DNA from: a bacterium
GTDB lineage: Bacteria > SZUA-79 > Acidulodesulfobacterales > Acidulodesulfobacteraceae
Direction of reading: 5' to 3'
NCBI GenBank assembly: GCA_021809845.1
Contig: JAJZJW010000011.1
Coordinates: forward strand, 1 to 52,633
Length of the DNA: 52,633 nt
Position 1 is the stretch's first letter, and each line of letters opens with the position of its first letter. The notes under the pieces are model-generated. The model ran no database searches and was not told the origin of the DNA. It saw only the letters and a list, made by a program, of their open reading frames with translations. Shown here piece after piece: positions 34,590 through 43,388 of this stretch. A program made the position numbers and the translations under genes.

Positions 34590-35297
34590 ATGAAAAAGTT
34601 CTGAAAATACATCAACCATGGAAAATGGAGAATTTTTTATTTGATTCTGCATCATTTCATTAAAAAATTTTTTAGTTATTTTTAATGATTCAGACGATAA
34701 TTCGTTAAAATCATTTAAAAAATTATTGACATAACTGTCTAAGTCTTCTTTTTTTAATACATTCGTTAAAAAGCCGAAAGAATGCATTTCTTCAGCAGAA
34801 AATCTTTTGCCTGATAATGCAATTTCTTTTGCCCTTTGAGCGCCAATCAAAAAAATGAGCCTGCTTATTAATGCGGAAGGGGAAACAATGCCGCATCTGA
34901 CAGAGTAATCGGCAAATGTTGATTCAATTGTCGCAAATTTGAAATCGCAGGCGGCTGTTATATCAAAACCTATTCCTGAAACTGTTCCCCCAATTTTTGC
35001 AATAACCGGAACCTCTATATTTTCGATATGACTAACAGTTTTATTTAAAACAGTGGTAAAATACCTGGCGTCGTTTTTATCTAAGTCTTTAATCTTTTTG
35101 ATAGAAGGACCGACGGCAAAATATTGCGGGTTGGAACTTTTTATTAATATAGCTCTTATGCTGTATTGCCCCAAAATTTGTTCTGTGATTACTTTAATAA
35201 GTTCATTCATTTCCTGTATATATAATTCGTTTTTATCTCCGAAACTTAAATCTACTATACCTATATTATTTTGTGTAATTTCAAAATTAACCGCCAT
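34536..35297 (-). CDS. Enoyl-CoA hydratase/isomerase-family protein, atypical active site
   Basis: 253 residues of crotonase fold: IRAILIKSSNPQYFAVGPSI (about 47-66), VIAKIGGTVSGIGFDITAACDFKFAT (oxyanion-hole region, about 98-123), CGIVSPSALISRLIFLIGAQRAKEI and GKRFSAEEMHSFGFLT. The two Glu residues of true enoyl-CoA hydratases are not where expected (GIGFDIT replaces GGGxELA, and YSVRCGIV replaces the PExxLG segment), so another acyl-CoA reaction or a non-catalytic role is likely. GAGG lies before the ATG. It is next to the sHdr locus but has its own spacer, so a functional link is not shown. Confidence 0.75.
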   Translation of the reverse strand: MAVNFEITQNNIGIVDLSFGDKNELYIQEMNELIKVITEQILGQYSIRAILIKSSNPQYFAVGPSIKKIKDLDKNDARYFTTVLNKTVSHIENIEVPVIAKIGGTVSGIGFDITAACDFKFATIESTFADYSVRCGIVSPSALISRLIFLIGAQRAKEIALSGKRFSAEEMHSFGFLTNVLKKEDLDSYVNNFLNDFNELSSESLKITKKFFNEMMQNQIKNSPFSMVDVFSELFHSNKFLRTHLESIINLNL

Positions 35298-35399
35298 GAT
35301 TTAACCTCATTTATTTATAATTCCTTTCTTTATTATTATGTTACCTCCGCAGATTGAAAATAACGGGGGCAAATGGACTTTAGCTATTATTTCTTTTTT

Positions 35400-35546
35400 T
35401 ATTATTATGTTATCCCTTTATTATTATATATTTCTTTTTTTATTATTATGTTATCCCTTCATTATTATATATTTCTATCTTTATTATTATGTTATCCCTT
35501 AATTATTATATATTTCTATCTTTATTATTATGTTATTTCTTTATTA
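35400..35546. repeat. 41-bp tandem repeat downstream of the RND gene
   Basis: 'tattattatg ttat' starts at 35400, 35441, 35482 and 35523, exactly 41 bp apart, with an extra diverged unit at 35331. It fills the spacer between the hydratase-like gene and the RND stop codon. Confidence 0.9.
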
Positions 35547-38500
35547 TTATAAATTTTCATGAGTTTCTTCTTTATGCCATGACTTTTTTTCAAACATGTA
35601 ATAAATAACAGGAATAACTATCAAAGTTAGCATAGTAGATGCAAACATGCCAAAAATTAACGACCACGCCAGTCCGTTCCAAACCGGGTCGGTTACAAGT
35701 ATTGCCGAACCGAATATTACGGCGAGTGCGGTGATTAGTATCGGTCTGAATCTCATAGAGCCGGCTTCCACGAGAGCATCTATTATATCATAGCCTTCCT
35801 TTTTTTTATTAGTAATAAATTCCAGCAGCAAAAGAGAATTTCTTATTACTATACCGGATAATGCTATTGCGCCTATCATTGATGTAGCCGTAAAATAAAC
35901 GTTTATAAATGCAAAACCGGGCATTATACCAATCATTTCCAGAGGAATTGCGCCCATTAAAATTACAGGCAGCATAAATGAACCTGTATATCCTACTAAA
36001 AGGACATATATAAGCAAGATAGCAATCAGCATAGCAGCGCCTAACTGGGCAAAAACTTTTAAGGTTAAATGCCATTCTCCGCCCCATCTTATGTGATATC
36101 CTGCCGGCAAAGGGTGCTTTAGAAAATGCAATATTAAGCTTATATTGGCATACATAGGGCTTCTTTTTACAACTTTGCCGTAGACGTAAACTACCGGTTT
36201 TAAATCTCTGTGATAAATCATATTTGTTAAATATGTGTATTTAATTCTGACAACCGAATTTAAAGGAATCAGTTTATTCGCAGCAGGCGCAAAAATCCAT
36301 ATATTCGATAAAGAACCTGCATTTTTTCTGTAATTTAGAGGCATCCTTAAGAAAATATTAACCTGATGCAGATGATTTTTAATATGCAGCGTCCCTGTTG
36401 ACATGCCGTAGTTTAATAAATAGAGCGTCTTTGCCACCATTTCGGTATTTATTCCAAGTAAGGCAGCTTTTCTGCGCCTCAGTACAACTTCTATTTTCTT
36501 TATAGGTTTTTTATATGACGAATTTACATCCGTCACGCCTTTAGTAAGTTTCATTTGTTTTTCAACTGCCAATGACAGCTTTTCCTGCTCATTATAATTG
36601 CTGCCGTAAATTTCTGCAACGATGGTAGATTTAACCGGAGGTCCGGGTGGGCTCTCCAGAACTTTTATTGTTGCATTATATTTTTTTCCGATTTTATGCA
36701 CAACCGGCAAAATATTTAAGACAAGTTGATGCGAAGACGTATTCCGTTTATTTTTATTTACCAAATTTACGCTTATTTCAGAAAACCAGCTCGCATTTCT
36801 AAAATCGGAACCTCTCAATAAACCTGAAAAATTAATGACTGAAGGTGTTCCGACATCTACCGTATAATTTTTAACCTGTTTTATTTTCTTTAAATAATTA
36901 ATTACATTCATTGTTACTAAATTAGTTTTTTCAAATGACGAACCTGGTTTGGTATTTATAGTTATAAGAAAAGTGTTAGTGTTGGCAACCGGCAGCATTT
37001 TAAATTTCACTAATTTAACAATGGGTAAGGAAATAGAGGCTAAAAACAAAACTATTATAATTCCTATAAAAATAACCCTTTTTTTCTTGCTGAGAAGTAA
37101 AGGGGTAATAATTTTAGCATATAAATTGCCTTTACCTTTTTTATTTTCAGCCTTTTTCTCCTTTTTTTTAAGAAGTTCAAATCCTTTGTTTGTTGACATT
37201 AATTTCAGATAAAACCATGGAACAATGGATAATGCGACAAACAAAGATACTATCATGGATATAGGTACGTTAAACGGGATAGGTCTCATATACGGACCCA
37301 TCATTCCCGTAACAAAAAGCATTGGTATAAAAGAAGCTATAACAGCAAGGGTAGCAAAAAAATTAGGATTTCCGATTTCGTTGACCGCATCTATAACGTA
37401 AGTAGGCAATATATTTCTTTCTCGCGCAAAAACTCTTTCAATATTATCAACAACAACTATTGCATTGTCAACCAATAATCCTAAAGCCAGTATAAGGGCA
37501 AACAACGTTATTCTATTTAATGTCTGGTGAAATACAAAAGCTATGCCGAGGGTCAAAAAAAGCATTAATGGAATTGTAAAAGCAACAACAAGCGCTTCTC
37601 TCCAGCCTAATATTAAAAGAAGCAGCGTTATAACAATAGCAATACTTAAAATTAGTTCAAACAATAAATTATTAACAGCATTATTCGCCTTTTTACCGTC
37701 ATTTCTTGTTATAACATAATGCACTCCCGCAGGCATAACAGTTTTGGCTATATAATGAAATTTATTCAATACATTGTTTACTACCGTAACCGCATTTGTA
37801 CCTCGCCTTTTAGCAATGGCAATAGTTACTGCCGGATATAAACCTTTTAATTTTTGTATAATTTTGTCATGAGTATTTATTTCAGAATAATTTTTTCCAA
37901 AACCGATTTCAGATAAAAAATTTAAAGATTTATATGAATATTTGACTTTTGCAATATTTTTTAAATAAACAGGACGACCATGCTCCACTGAAACAATAAA
38001 ATTTTTGACGGAACTTACATGGTGAAAATAACCGCCAGCGGTTACAAATGCTTTTTTATTATTATTTTGTAAAAACCCGACAGGCACAGAAACATTTGTA
38101 TTCTTTAATTCCTGTGCGAGCATCAATGGAGAAATGTTATACGCGCTCATTTTAACAGGGTTCAGATACACATTGAGCTGTTTGTATCTGGCGCCGTTCA
38201 GAAATGTCACTCCCGTTCCATGAACAGCATCTAATTTATTTAAGACCCTGTCTGCTATTGTGGTTAATTTACCGTTTGAAAATTTTTTGCTCCATAGTGT
38301 TATGTCAAGTATCGGAACATGATTTACATCTATAGGTTTAATTAACGGACGCATCACGCCTTTGGGCATTTCATTAAGATTTGAGAAGACTTTATTGTAA
38401 ACATCAACTAAACTTTTATTTCTGTCAGCATTCACATGAAATTGAACCGTAACCACAGATTCGGAATTCGTAGAAATGGAGTAAACATGCTTGACGCCCG

Positions 38501-38738
38501 GAATCTGCCACATTTTCCTTTCAAGCGGGTCACTGACCAAATCTTGAACTTCGTTTGCGGTGGCACCGGGAAACCTGACAATAATATTTGCCGCAGGAAC
38601 TATTATTTGAGGATTATACTGTCTTGGAGTCAACAAAATTGCAATTACACCGAAACCTATGATAAAAAATATCAACAGAAGCGTAATCTTGTTTTCTATA
38701 AAATATTCGGTTATTTTAGCGCTAAAATTTTTTTCCAT
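35547..38738 (-). CDS. RND-family efflux transporter (inner-membrane pump)
   Basis: 1063 residues, the normal AcrB/MexB length. Proton-driven export with two repeats, each a membrane half and a periplasmic porter domain. One N-terminal helix (16-36), then the porter, then a block with LALGLLVDNAIVVVDNIERV (proton-relay region; AcrB has Asp-Asp where this has Asp-Asn) and FVTGMMGPYMRPIPFNV. The second half repeats the pattern: IAILLIYVLLVGYTGSF, GAIALSGIVIRNSLLLLEF and FRPILITALAVIFGS. GGAG precedes the ATG. It follows its adaptor gene on one transcript. Whether it exports drugs, lipids or metals cannot be read from sequence. No outer-membrane channel gene is in the window. Confidence 0.92.
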   Translation of the reverse strand: MEKNFSAKITEYFIENKITLLLIFFIIGFGVIAILLTPRQYNPQIIVPAANIIVRFPGATANEVQDLVSDPLERKMWQIPGVKHVYSISTNSESVVTVQFHVNADRNKSLVDVYNKVFSNLNEMPKGVMRPLIKPIDVNHVPILDITLWSKKFSNGKLTTIADRVLNKLDAVHGTGVTFLNGARYKQLNVYLNPVKMSAYNISPLMLAQELKNTNVSVPVGFLQNNNKKAFVTAGGYFHHVSSVKNFIVSVEHGRPVYLKNIAKVKYSYKSLNFLSEIGFGKNYSEINTHDKIIQKLKGLYPAVTIAIAKRRGTNAVTVVNNVLNKFHYIAKTVMPAGVHYVITRNDGKKANNAVNNLLFELILSIAIVITLLLLILGWREALVVAFTIPLMLFLTLGIAFVFHQTLNRITLFALILALGLLVDNAIVVVDNIERVFARERNILPTYVIDAVNEIGNPNFFATLAVIASFIPMLFVTGMMGPYMRPIPFNVPISMIVSLFVALSIVPWFYLKLMSTNKGFELLKKKEKKAENKKGKGNLYAKIITPLLLSKKKRVIFIGIIIVLFLASISLPIVKLVKFKMLPVANTNTFLITINTKPGSSFEKTNLVTMNVINYLKKIKQVKNYTVDVGTPSVINFSGLLRGSDFRNASWFSEISVNLVNKNKRNTSSHQLVLNILPVVHKIGKKYNATIKVLESPPGPPVKSTIVAEIYGSNYNEQEKLSLAVEKQMKLTKGVTDVNSSYKKPIKKIEVVLRRRKAALLGINTEMVAKTLYLLNYGMSTGTLHIKNHLHQVNIFLRMPLNYRKNAGSLSNIWIFAPAANKLIPLNSVVRIKYTYLTNMIYHRDLKPVVYVYGKVVKRSPMYANISLILHFLKHPLPAGYHIRWGGEWHLTLKVFAQLGAAMLIAILLIYVLLVGYTGSFMLPVILMGAIPLEMIGIMPGFAFINVYFTATSMIGAIALSGIVIRNSLLLLEFITNKKKEGYDIIDALVEAGSMRFRPILITALAVIFGSAILVTDPVWNGLAWSLIFGMFASTMLTLIVIPVIYYMFEKKSWHKEETHENL

Positions 38739-38807
38739 ATTTAAAAAACTCCAACTTGCTATATTATTAATTAATATAATATGTTTGAACTAAAATATAT
38801 TTGGACT

Positions 38808-38952
38808 AAAATATATTTAAACTAAATATTTAAACTAAAATATATTTAAACTAAATATTTAAACTAAAATATATTTAAACTAAATATTTGAAGTAAAATA
38901 TATTTAAACTAAATATTTGAAGTAAAATATATTTAAACTATATGTTTGAACT
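38808..38952. repeat. 29-bp tandem repeat between adaptor and pump genes
   Basis: 'aaaatatattt' recurs at 38808, 38837, 38866, 38895 and 38924, exactly 29 bp apart, with the linker aaactaaatattt(a/g)aa(a/g)t. Five units, slightly diverged. It separates the two RND operon genes. Confidence 0.92.
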
Positions 38953-38976
38953 AATTCGCCATATAGAAAACTCGCA

Positions 38977-40059
38977 TTATTTTTGATATACTGGCGAAAC
39001 GTAATCCCCGCTTTTTAATTTATTTATTCCTGATGTGATTACCGTTAAACCTGGCTGCAAACCATTTAGAATAATTATGTATTTTTTGTTATAAACAGGA
39101 CCTTTTTTAACAGGCTGAAACATAACTTTCCCCTGTTTATTTGCTATATAAACACCGTATATGCCCAATTTTCTAAACATTGCCGATGAAGGAATAATCA
39201 TAGCTTTTGTCTGTCCGATTTTAAGATAAGCTACACCATACATGCCTGGTAATATATTTTCCGAAGAAGTATTTAATATTTTAATCCTTACTAGCACGGT
39301 GTGAGAATAAGGATTTGCAGACTTTACCACTGTGATAATTTTGCCTTTTATTTTTTTATTTATGGAATTAATTTTTAAATTAACATCTCTATTTTTCAAT
39401 AAAGTTTTATAATAATTTACATTAACATTTGTTTTAAATATTATTGAATTTACACTTTGTATAGTCAAAAGTATTTGACCTGGCGATACTAGATTTCCGT
39501 CAGAAACATTTTTTTGTGTAATTGCGCCTGTAAGAGGCGAATAAATATTTTTATATTTAAGATAACTTAATGCCTCATTTAAATTAGCTTTTGCAACTCT
39601 ATAGCTCATATGTGCATTGTCAAATGCTTGTTTTGAAATTGAATTTTCTTTATATAGCCTTTTGAGCCTTTCAAAAGTTGTTTTCGCATTCAAATAATTA
39701 GCCTTTGCAGCAAAATATTTAGAACCTATCGCAGGAGCGCTGATTTTAAGAAGCAGCTCTCCTTTATGTACAAATTCGCCTGAGTGAAGCGGGTCATAAC
39801 TAACATAACCCATTATATGCGCAGATATTATACTGCTATTTAAGGAATAGACATTTCCCGGAGAACTTAAATACTTATTTATTGTTTTATATCTCATTTT
39901 TATAGCTGATGCTTTAAATATATGTTTGCTCTGCTTAATATGAATCTGTTTTTTGGCACATCCGGAAAAAATAATAGGCAGCATAAGAAGTAAGAACAAG
40001 GCAAATAAAAATTTTAAATTAAATCTTATTTTATAACTTTTAATATTTAGTCCAGCCAT
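38977..40059 (-). CDS. RND periplasmic adaptor (membrane fusion protein), lipoprotein
   Basis: 360 residues. Signal peptide with lipobox FSGC (Cys33), so it is anchored in the inner membrane as in AcrA. The lipoyl-like hairpin domain is built from YVSYDPLHSGEFVHKGELLLKI (about 87-108) and YSPLTGAITQKNVSDGNLVSPGQILLTIQ (about 171-199), flanking an alpha-helical coiled coil (AKANYLNAKTTFERLKRL). The C-terminal beta-barrel and proximal domains follow (ILPGMYGVAYLKIG, YIIILNGLQPGLTVITSG). GAGG lies before the ATG. A strong promoter is 130 bases upstream; the pump gene follows. Confidence 0.92.
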   Translation of the reverse strand: MAGLNIKSYKIRFNLKFLFALFLLLMLPIIFSGCAKKQIHIKQSKHIFKASAIKMRYKTINKYLSSPGNVYSLNSSIISAHIMGYVSYDPLHSGEFVHKGELLLKISAPAIGSKYFAAKANYLNAKTTFERLKRLYKENSISKQAFDNAHMSYRVAKANLNEALSYLKYKNIYSPLTGAITQKNVSDGNLVSPGQILLTIQSVNSIIFKTNVNVNYYKTLLKNRDVNLKINSINKKIKGKIITVVKSANPYSHTVLVRIKILNTSSENILPGMYGVAYLKIGQTKAMIIPSSAMFRKLGIYGVYIANKQGKVMFQPVKKGPVYNKKYIIILNGLQPGLTVITSGINKLKSGDYVSPVYQK

Positions 40060-40596
40060 ATTTTTTACCTCAGTAATGTTATATAATTTTTATATAATTT
40101 ATTTTTATATAATGCTCTATTATAATAATATAACAGATTTCACAAATATACGACTAAAAAAATAATATATATATAAATATACATATATATATAATATAAT
40201 TTATATTTTAAAACATGTCAAGCCTAAAGTTGCATAAACTGCATTGCGCACTTGGATTAAGTTATTTGAAGATTAAATGGCTACATGTTATACATGTTAA
40301 CAGTATTATAAATTCCCCACCCAAAAATTAAATTTTAAGTTAATATATCTCTTTATTTTAAAATTAATTGTAAATTAATCTTTAAAAAAAGAAGCAAAGG
40401 GCATCCCCCCCCTCCTTGAACCCCAAAGACAATGTAAATAAATTATATAACATTAAAATAACAAATTAAAACGTAGCGGGTAATAATTGAATGGGATTGA
40501 CATGATTTATTAACACTAAATAAACTGCTCTAGTGATGCTCTCGCTGCTTGATTAACACTAAATAAGCTGCTTTAACGATGCCCTCGCTATTACAG
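40060..40596. other. Spacer with RND promoter and copies of a gene end
   Basis: 537 bp. The right part (40505-40596) is two degenerate copies of the neighbouring flavoprotein 3' end. The middle has a GC-rich spot, 'catccccccccctccttg' (about 40402), resembling one at 46562-46582. The left part holds an AT-dinucleotide run (~40160-40195) and the RND promoter (40193-40221). No gene. Confidence 0.65.
40193..40221 (-). promoter_or_regulatory. Promoter of the RND efflux operon
   Basis: Minus-strand TTGACA (plus 40216-40221), a perfect -35, and TATATT (plus 40193-40198), a 5/6 -10, spaced 17 bp. Predicted start near 40187; leader of about 130 bases to the adaptor ATG at 40059. Confidence 0.65.
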
Positions 40597-40644
40597 CTAC
40601 AGCAGCTTTCTTGCAGCTTTAGCAATGCCCTCGCTGCTTGTCGG
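40505..40644. repeat. Triplicated 3' end of the flavoprotein gene
   Basis: 'atgc(c/t)ctcgct' anchors three related ~44-bp units at 40536, 40579 and 40625. The last is coding (EGIAKAA of the 40597-41997 product); the two others lie past the stop and share 'gattaacactaaataa'. Confidence 0.8.
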
Positions 40645-41997
40645 ATGCTGATTAGGAAGGCTCGCTATTATGCGGACGTCTAATGAATTTTGTATTGCGG
40701 TAACTAATTCGCCAATTAAAAGTTCGGCGTCTATTCCTATAACCCACGCGCCAATAATTTTTAATGTCTTAGCATCAAAAAATTCTCTTATTTCTCCATC
40801 CAATTCGTTATAAATTTGAGCTTTCGCATCTGCGACAAAGTCGTATGAACATTGAAGGATATCAATGCCCATTTTTTTTGCCTGTTCAGGCAGGATACCA
40901 GCGTATGCAGCTTTTGGAAATGTAAAGACGGTAGTCGGTACTGCATTGAAATCCATATAATCTACAGGCGTATTGTCAGCGAAAATATTATTGGCACACA
41001 CTAATGACTGACGTTCGGCAGAGTGAAAAAGCATTGAAAGACCGTTCACGTCTCCCGATGCGTAAATATGCGGAATATTAGTCTGAATAGCGCCGTTAAT
41101 TTTTATCCTGCCTTTTGCATCGAAATCAATGCCTATTTTATCCGTTCCTTCCGGTATAACAGGTTTTCTCCCGTATCCCATAAGAACTAAATCGGCATTA
41201 ATTGTTTTTAGAACGCCGTCTTTAGTATATGAAACATTATAATTATAGCCGCCATTTACGCCGATTTTTTCAATTTTTTTAATTTCCGTTCCTAATTCTA
41301 ACTTAATTTTAGAATCTAATGAATTTTGAATAAGCGAAGCAAATCTTTCATCTATAGCCGTAAGTATTCTTTTACTTCTCTGAATGATAGTAACATTAAC
41401 ACCAAGCTCGTTGAAAAAAGTTGCGGTTTCAACTCCGATATACCCCGCTCCGAGTATTACAATAGATTTTGAAAGAGTTTTAATCTTCGTATTAAGAATA
41501 TATAATTCAGTGCTGGTAATACAGTGTTCAGCCCCTTCAACCGGAAGTATATAAGGCGCTGCCCCGCTAGCAATTATTATATTATCTGCATTATAAAGTG
41601 TTTCAGAATCTTCATTAGTAACTTTTACGATATGTTCATCAACAAAAGAAGCAGAGCCTTTAATAAGTTTTAAATTTTGCGAAACTTCTTCAAGTTCCTT
41701 CGCATGCTGAGCATATCTGAATTTCTGAACATTATCCTTAAAATCAATAATTTTTGAGTAATCAAATCCGATATTATCGCCTTTTAAACCAAAATATTCC
41801 CTCTTTTGCACAAGTTTATATACCTCTACAGCTTCTCTGACCGCTTTTGAAGGGACACACCCCTGCTCTAAACAATTGCCGCTCATCACACCTTTGCTGT
41901 CAATCATAACAACCTTTTCCCCAGCTCTGGCAATTCTAAATGCAGCCGGATATCCGCCGCCGCCGGCGCCTATCGTGAGTAAATCTACATGCTTCAT
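40597..41997 (-). CDS. Pyridine nucleotide-disulfide oxidoreductase (dihydrolipoamide dehydrogenase/mercuric reductase-like)
   Basis: 466 residues from the ATG at 41997, chosen because AGGAG is 6 bases upstream (two in-frame TTG codons precede it). FAD site GAGGGGYPAAFRIA (10-23), redox disulfide NCLEQGCVPSK (Cys pair about 41/46, variant of CLNxGCIPSK), NAD(P) site LGAGYIGVETATFF (about 176-189), IYASGDVNGLSMLFHSAE and a C-terminal NQHPTSSEGIA with the catalytic His. It could reduce lipoyl groups (for example LbpA), mercury or another disulfide; the MerA heavy-metal domain is absent. It has its own promoter. Two copies of its 3' end lie past the stop. Confidence 0.85.
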   Translation of the reverse strand: MKHVDLLTIGAGGGGYPAAFRIARAGEKVVMIDSKGVMSGNCLEQGCVPSKAVREAVEVYKLVQKREYFGLKGDNIGFDYSKIIDFKDNVQKFRYAQHAKELEEVSQNLKLIKGSASFVDEHIVKVTNEDSETLYNADNIIIASGAAPYILPVEGAEHCITSTELYILNTKIKTLSKSIVILGAGYIGVETATFFNELGVNVTIIQRSKRILTAIDERFASLIQNSLDSKIKLELGTEIKKIEKIGVNGGYNYNVSYTKDGVLKTINADLVLMGYGRKPVIPEGTDKIGIDFDAKGRIKINGAIQTNIPHIYASGDVNGLSMLFHSAERQSLVCANNIFADNTPVDYMDFNAVPTTVFTFPKAAYAGILPEQAKKMGIDILQCSYDFVADAKAQIYNELDGEIREFFDAKTLKIIGAWVIGIDAELLIGELVTAIQNSLDVRIIASLPNQHPTSSEGIAKAARKLL

Positions 41998-42027
41998 CAA
42001 CAACTCCTCTCCCTTAATTAACTTAAT

Positions 42028-42056
42028 ATTATAACTACAATATTTTTAAAAAACAA
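42028..42056 (-). promoter_or_regulatory. Promoter of the disulfide oxidoreductase gene
   Basis: Minus-strand TTGTTT (plus 42051-42056) and consensus TATAAT (plus 42028-42033) with a 17-bp spacer. Predicted start near 42021, about 24 bases before the ATG at 41997. Confidence 0.6.
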
Positions 42057-42206
42057 ATTTTTGGTTCTGCGGTAATACCGGCAATTTTTTTAAGCCGTTT
42101 TTTGCCTGATTCGCCGTAAAAATTACCCCTGCGCTTAAAAGTCAATATCCTTACTTAAATAATATCCCGAAAATCTGAAAAGTCAAAAATCGAGTTAATA
42201 AATATT

Positions 42207-42419
42207 TATTATGACTATCAGCTTGATTTTGCAAAAGAAATCAGGAAAAAGATTAATATCGCAGTTTCATGTGTAGAACTTATTACAAAGCCGGCATTTG
42301 CCGATATTATCGAGATTAGCAGAGAGTTATTAAGAAATCTTGACTGGCCGCAGCATGCTGCATACAAGCTCGGCGCAGGTATCGAATGGACTAAGCAGTA
42401 TTGGCAGTATTGCTGGTAA
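42207..42419 (+). pseudogene. C-terminal remnant of an Old Yellow Enzyme-family oxidoreductase
   Basis: An open stretch of about 70 codons reads YDYQLDFAKEIRKKINIAVS, then ITKPAFADIIEISREL, LLRNLDWPQHAAYKLGAG and IEWTKQYWQY before the stop. That is the conserved tail of YqjM/NADH:flavin oxidoreductases (usually GRELLxxPxWPxxAAxxLG ... WPxQYxR). No start codon or N-terminal barrel is present; the frame closes just upstream. Its G+C is above the surroundings. It shows that a longer gene once lay here. Confidence 0.7.
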
Positions 42420-42630
42420 AAATTTAACTCAAAATTGCAAAAATTATATCAGACAAAAGCGGAATTAATGCGGCAACTAGGTTAATTTAAGTTAATTTAA
42501 CTTTTAAAAAATAAATGAAACCGGATAGATAATAGTTTTTTTTAATATTTTGCCTAGTATATATACCTAATTGGTATATCATATGTTTTAAAAAAATCAA
42601 TATTATTTTAACAAATAAAAATACTAATAT

Positions 42631-42657
42631 TTGACTTTTATTTTTTTGCGGTATAAT
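42631..42657 (+). promoter_or_regulatory. Promoter of the small membrane-protein operon
   Basis: TTGACT (42631-42636) and perfect TATAAT (42652-42657), spacing 15 bp, shorter than ideal. The predicted start falls at the beginning of an 11-12 unit AT dinucleotide run (42662-42684), so repeat length could affect expression. Confidence 0.5.
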
Positions 42658-42661
42658 AGTA

Positions 42662-42684
42662 ATATATATATATATATATATATA
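42662..42684. repeat. AT dinucleotide microsatellite at a transcription start
   Basis: About 11 consecutive AT units just after the -10 box of the small-protein operon. Dinucleotide runs of this length are prone to slippage. Confidence 0.9.
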
Positions 42685-42768
42685 GCAAAACAATATTTTA
42701 AGAGTAGCGTTTGCTATTTTATAAATAATAATAATAATATAATTAGAAAGAGGAGGGGGTGAATAGAA

Positions 42769-42933
42769 ATGAAAGGTATTAAGCTAGCAATAATAGCAAT
42801 AATAATATTGGCCGTAATGAATTTAGTGAGTGCCTGCGGTCTTTTATTAGTAGGAGGCCTTGCGGGAACAACTGGTTACCTTGCGGCAAAACAGGGGTAC
42901 AAAGTCCAATCGCCCGTCACTAAGAAGAAGTAA
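42769..42933 (+). CDS. Small lipoprotein
   Basis: 54 residues, preceded by the strongest ribosome site in the region (AGGAGGGGGTG, about 6 bases before the ATG). Signal peptide MKGIKLAIIAIIILAVMN, then lipobox LVSAC with the modified Cys23. The mature part is about 32 residues with a Gly/Ala-rich zipper (GLLLVGGLAGTTGYLAAKQG) and a basic end (VTKKK). No family assigned. First gene of a four-gene set of tiny envelope proteins reading rightwards. Confidence 0.75.
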   Translation: MKGIKLAIIAIIILAVMNLVSACGLLLVGGLAGTTGYLAAKQGYKVQSPVTKKK

Positions 42934-42976
42934 AAGAATTAGTTTTTTAAAAATCAAAAAAAAAAGGAGTGAAATC

Positions 42977-43366
42977 ATGAAAGATTTTAAAAAAATTTTA
43001 TTTATTTTAATTTTTGCCTGCCTGTCGGTGTTCATCTATCTGCCGAAAGCTTCGGCATCGACACAGACATCGGCGCAGCAGGATATCAGAATATCTATGC
43101 TGCCTAAAATCCCTGGTTATAGAATCGTTGATGATTACGGCGATTATTTTACAAACAGCCATATCAACATTAAAAATATAGTTAATTCTATAGAAACTCA
43201 GGCGCCGAGTCTCGGAGCCAATGCCTGCATAAGTTTAAGATTACTATTGATAGGACATATCACGGGAAACGATAATCTTAAGCATGCCGCTTTCATAGGT
43301 TATTGCGAGTATGTAAAGGTTGTTCCCAAAAAAATGAATAAATACCAATACCCGGCAATGAAGTGA
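42977..43366 (+). CDS. Exported protein of unknown function
   Basis: 129 residues from the ATG at 42977, with AGGAG seven bases upstream. A longer frame from 42860 overlaps the preceding lipoprotein gene and is rejected. Signal peptide about 1-27 (ILFILIFACLSVFIYLPKASA, cleavage after ASA). The mature ~100 residues include PGYRIVDDYGDYF, then IETQAPSLGANACISLRLLLIG and a final YCEYVKVVPK. The 'A..LGANA...' pattern resembles heavy-metal-binding/YbjQ-like domains, but I would not assign it. Second gene of the small envelope-protein set. Confidence 0.75.
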   Translation: MKDFKKILFILIFACLSVFIYLPKASASTQTSAQQDIRISMLPKIPGYRIVDDYGDYFTNSHINIKNIVNSIETQAPSLGANACISLRLLLIGHITGNDNLKHAAFIGYCEYVKVVPKKMNKYQYPAMK

Positions 43367-43388
43367 TATTTAAATAGGAGAATATCTG

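Larger units (their letters stand above)
42420..42768. other. Promoter-containing spacer of the small-protein operon
   Basis: 349 bp between the OYE remnant and the first small ORF. A promoter lies at 42631-42657 and a (TA) run at 42662-42684. A minus-strand open frame at 42487-42693 is AT-repeat translation and is not credible. No other gene. Confidence 0.55.

Noticed and set aside
42159-42419. Intact small gene
   Set aside because: The frame lacks a start and matches only the tail of Old Yellow Enzyme proteins, so it was recorded as a pseudogene.
42487-42693. Minus-strand 68-codon frame
   Set aside because: Product is mainly Ile/Tyr from an AT dinucleotide run, and it crosses the promoter of the opposite-strand operon.
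42860-42976. N-terminal 39-codon extension of the exported protein
   Set aside because: It overlaps the small lipoprotein gene in another frame; the ATG at 42977 has its own AGGAG and begins a proper signal peptide.
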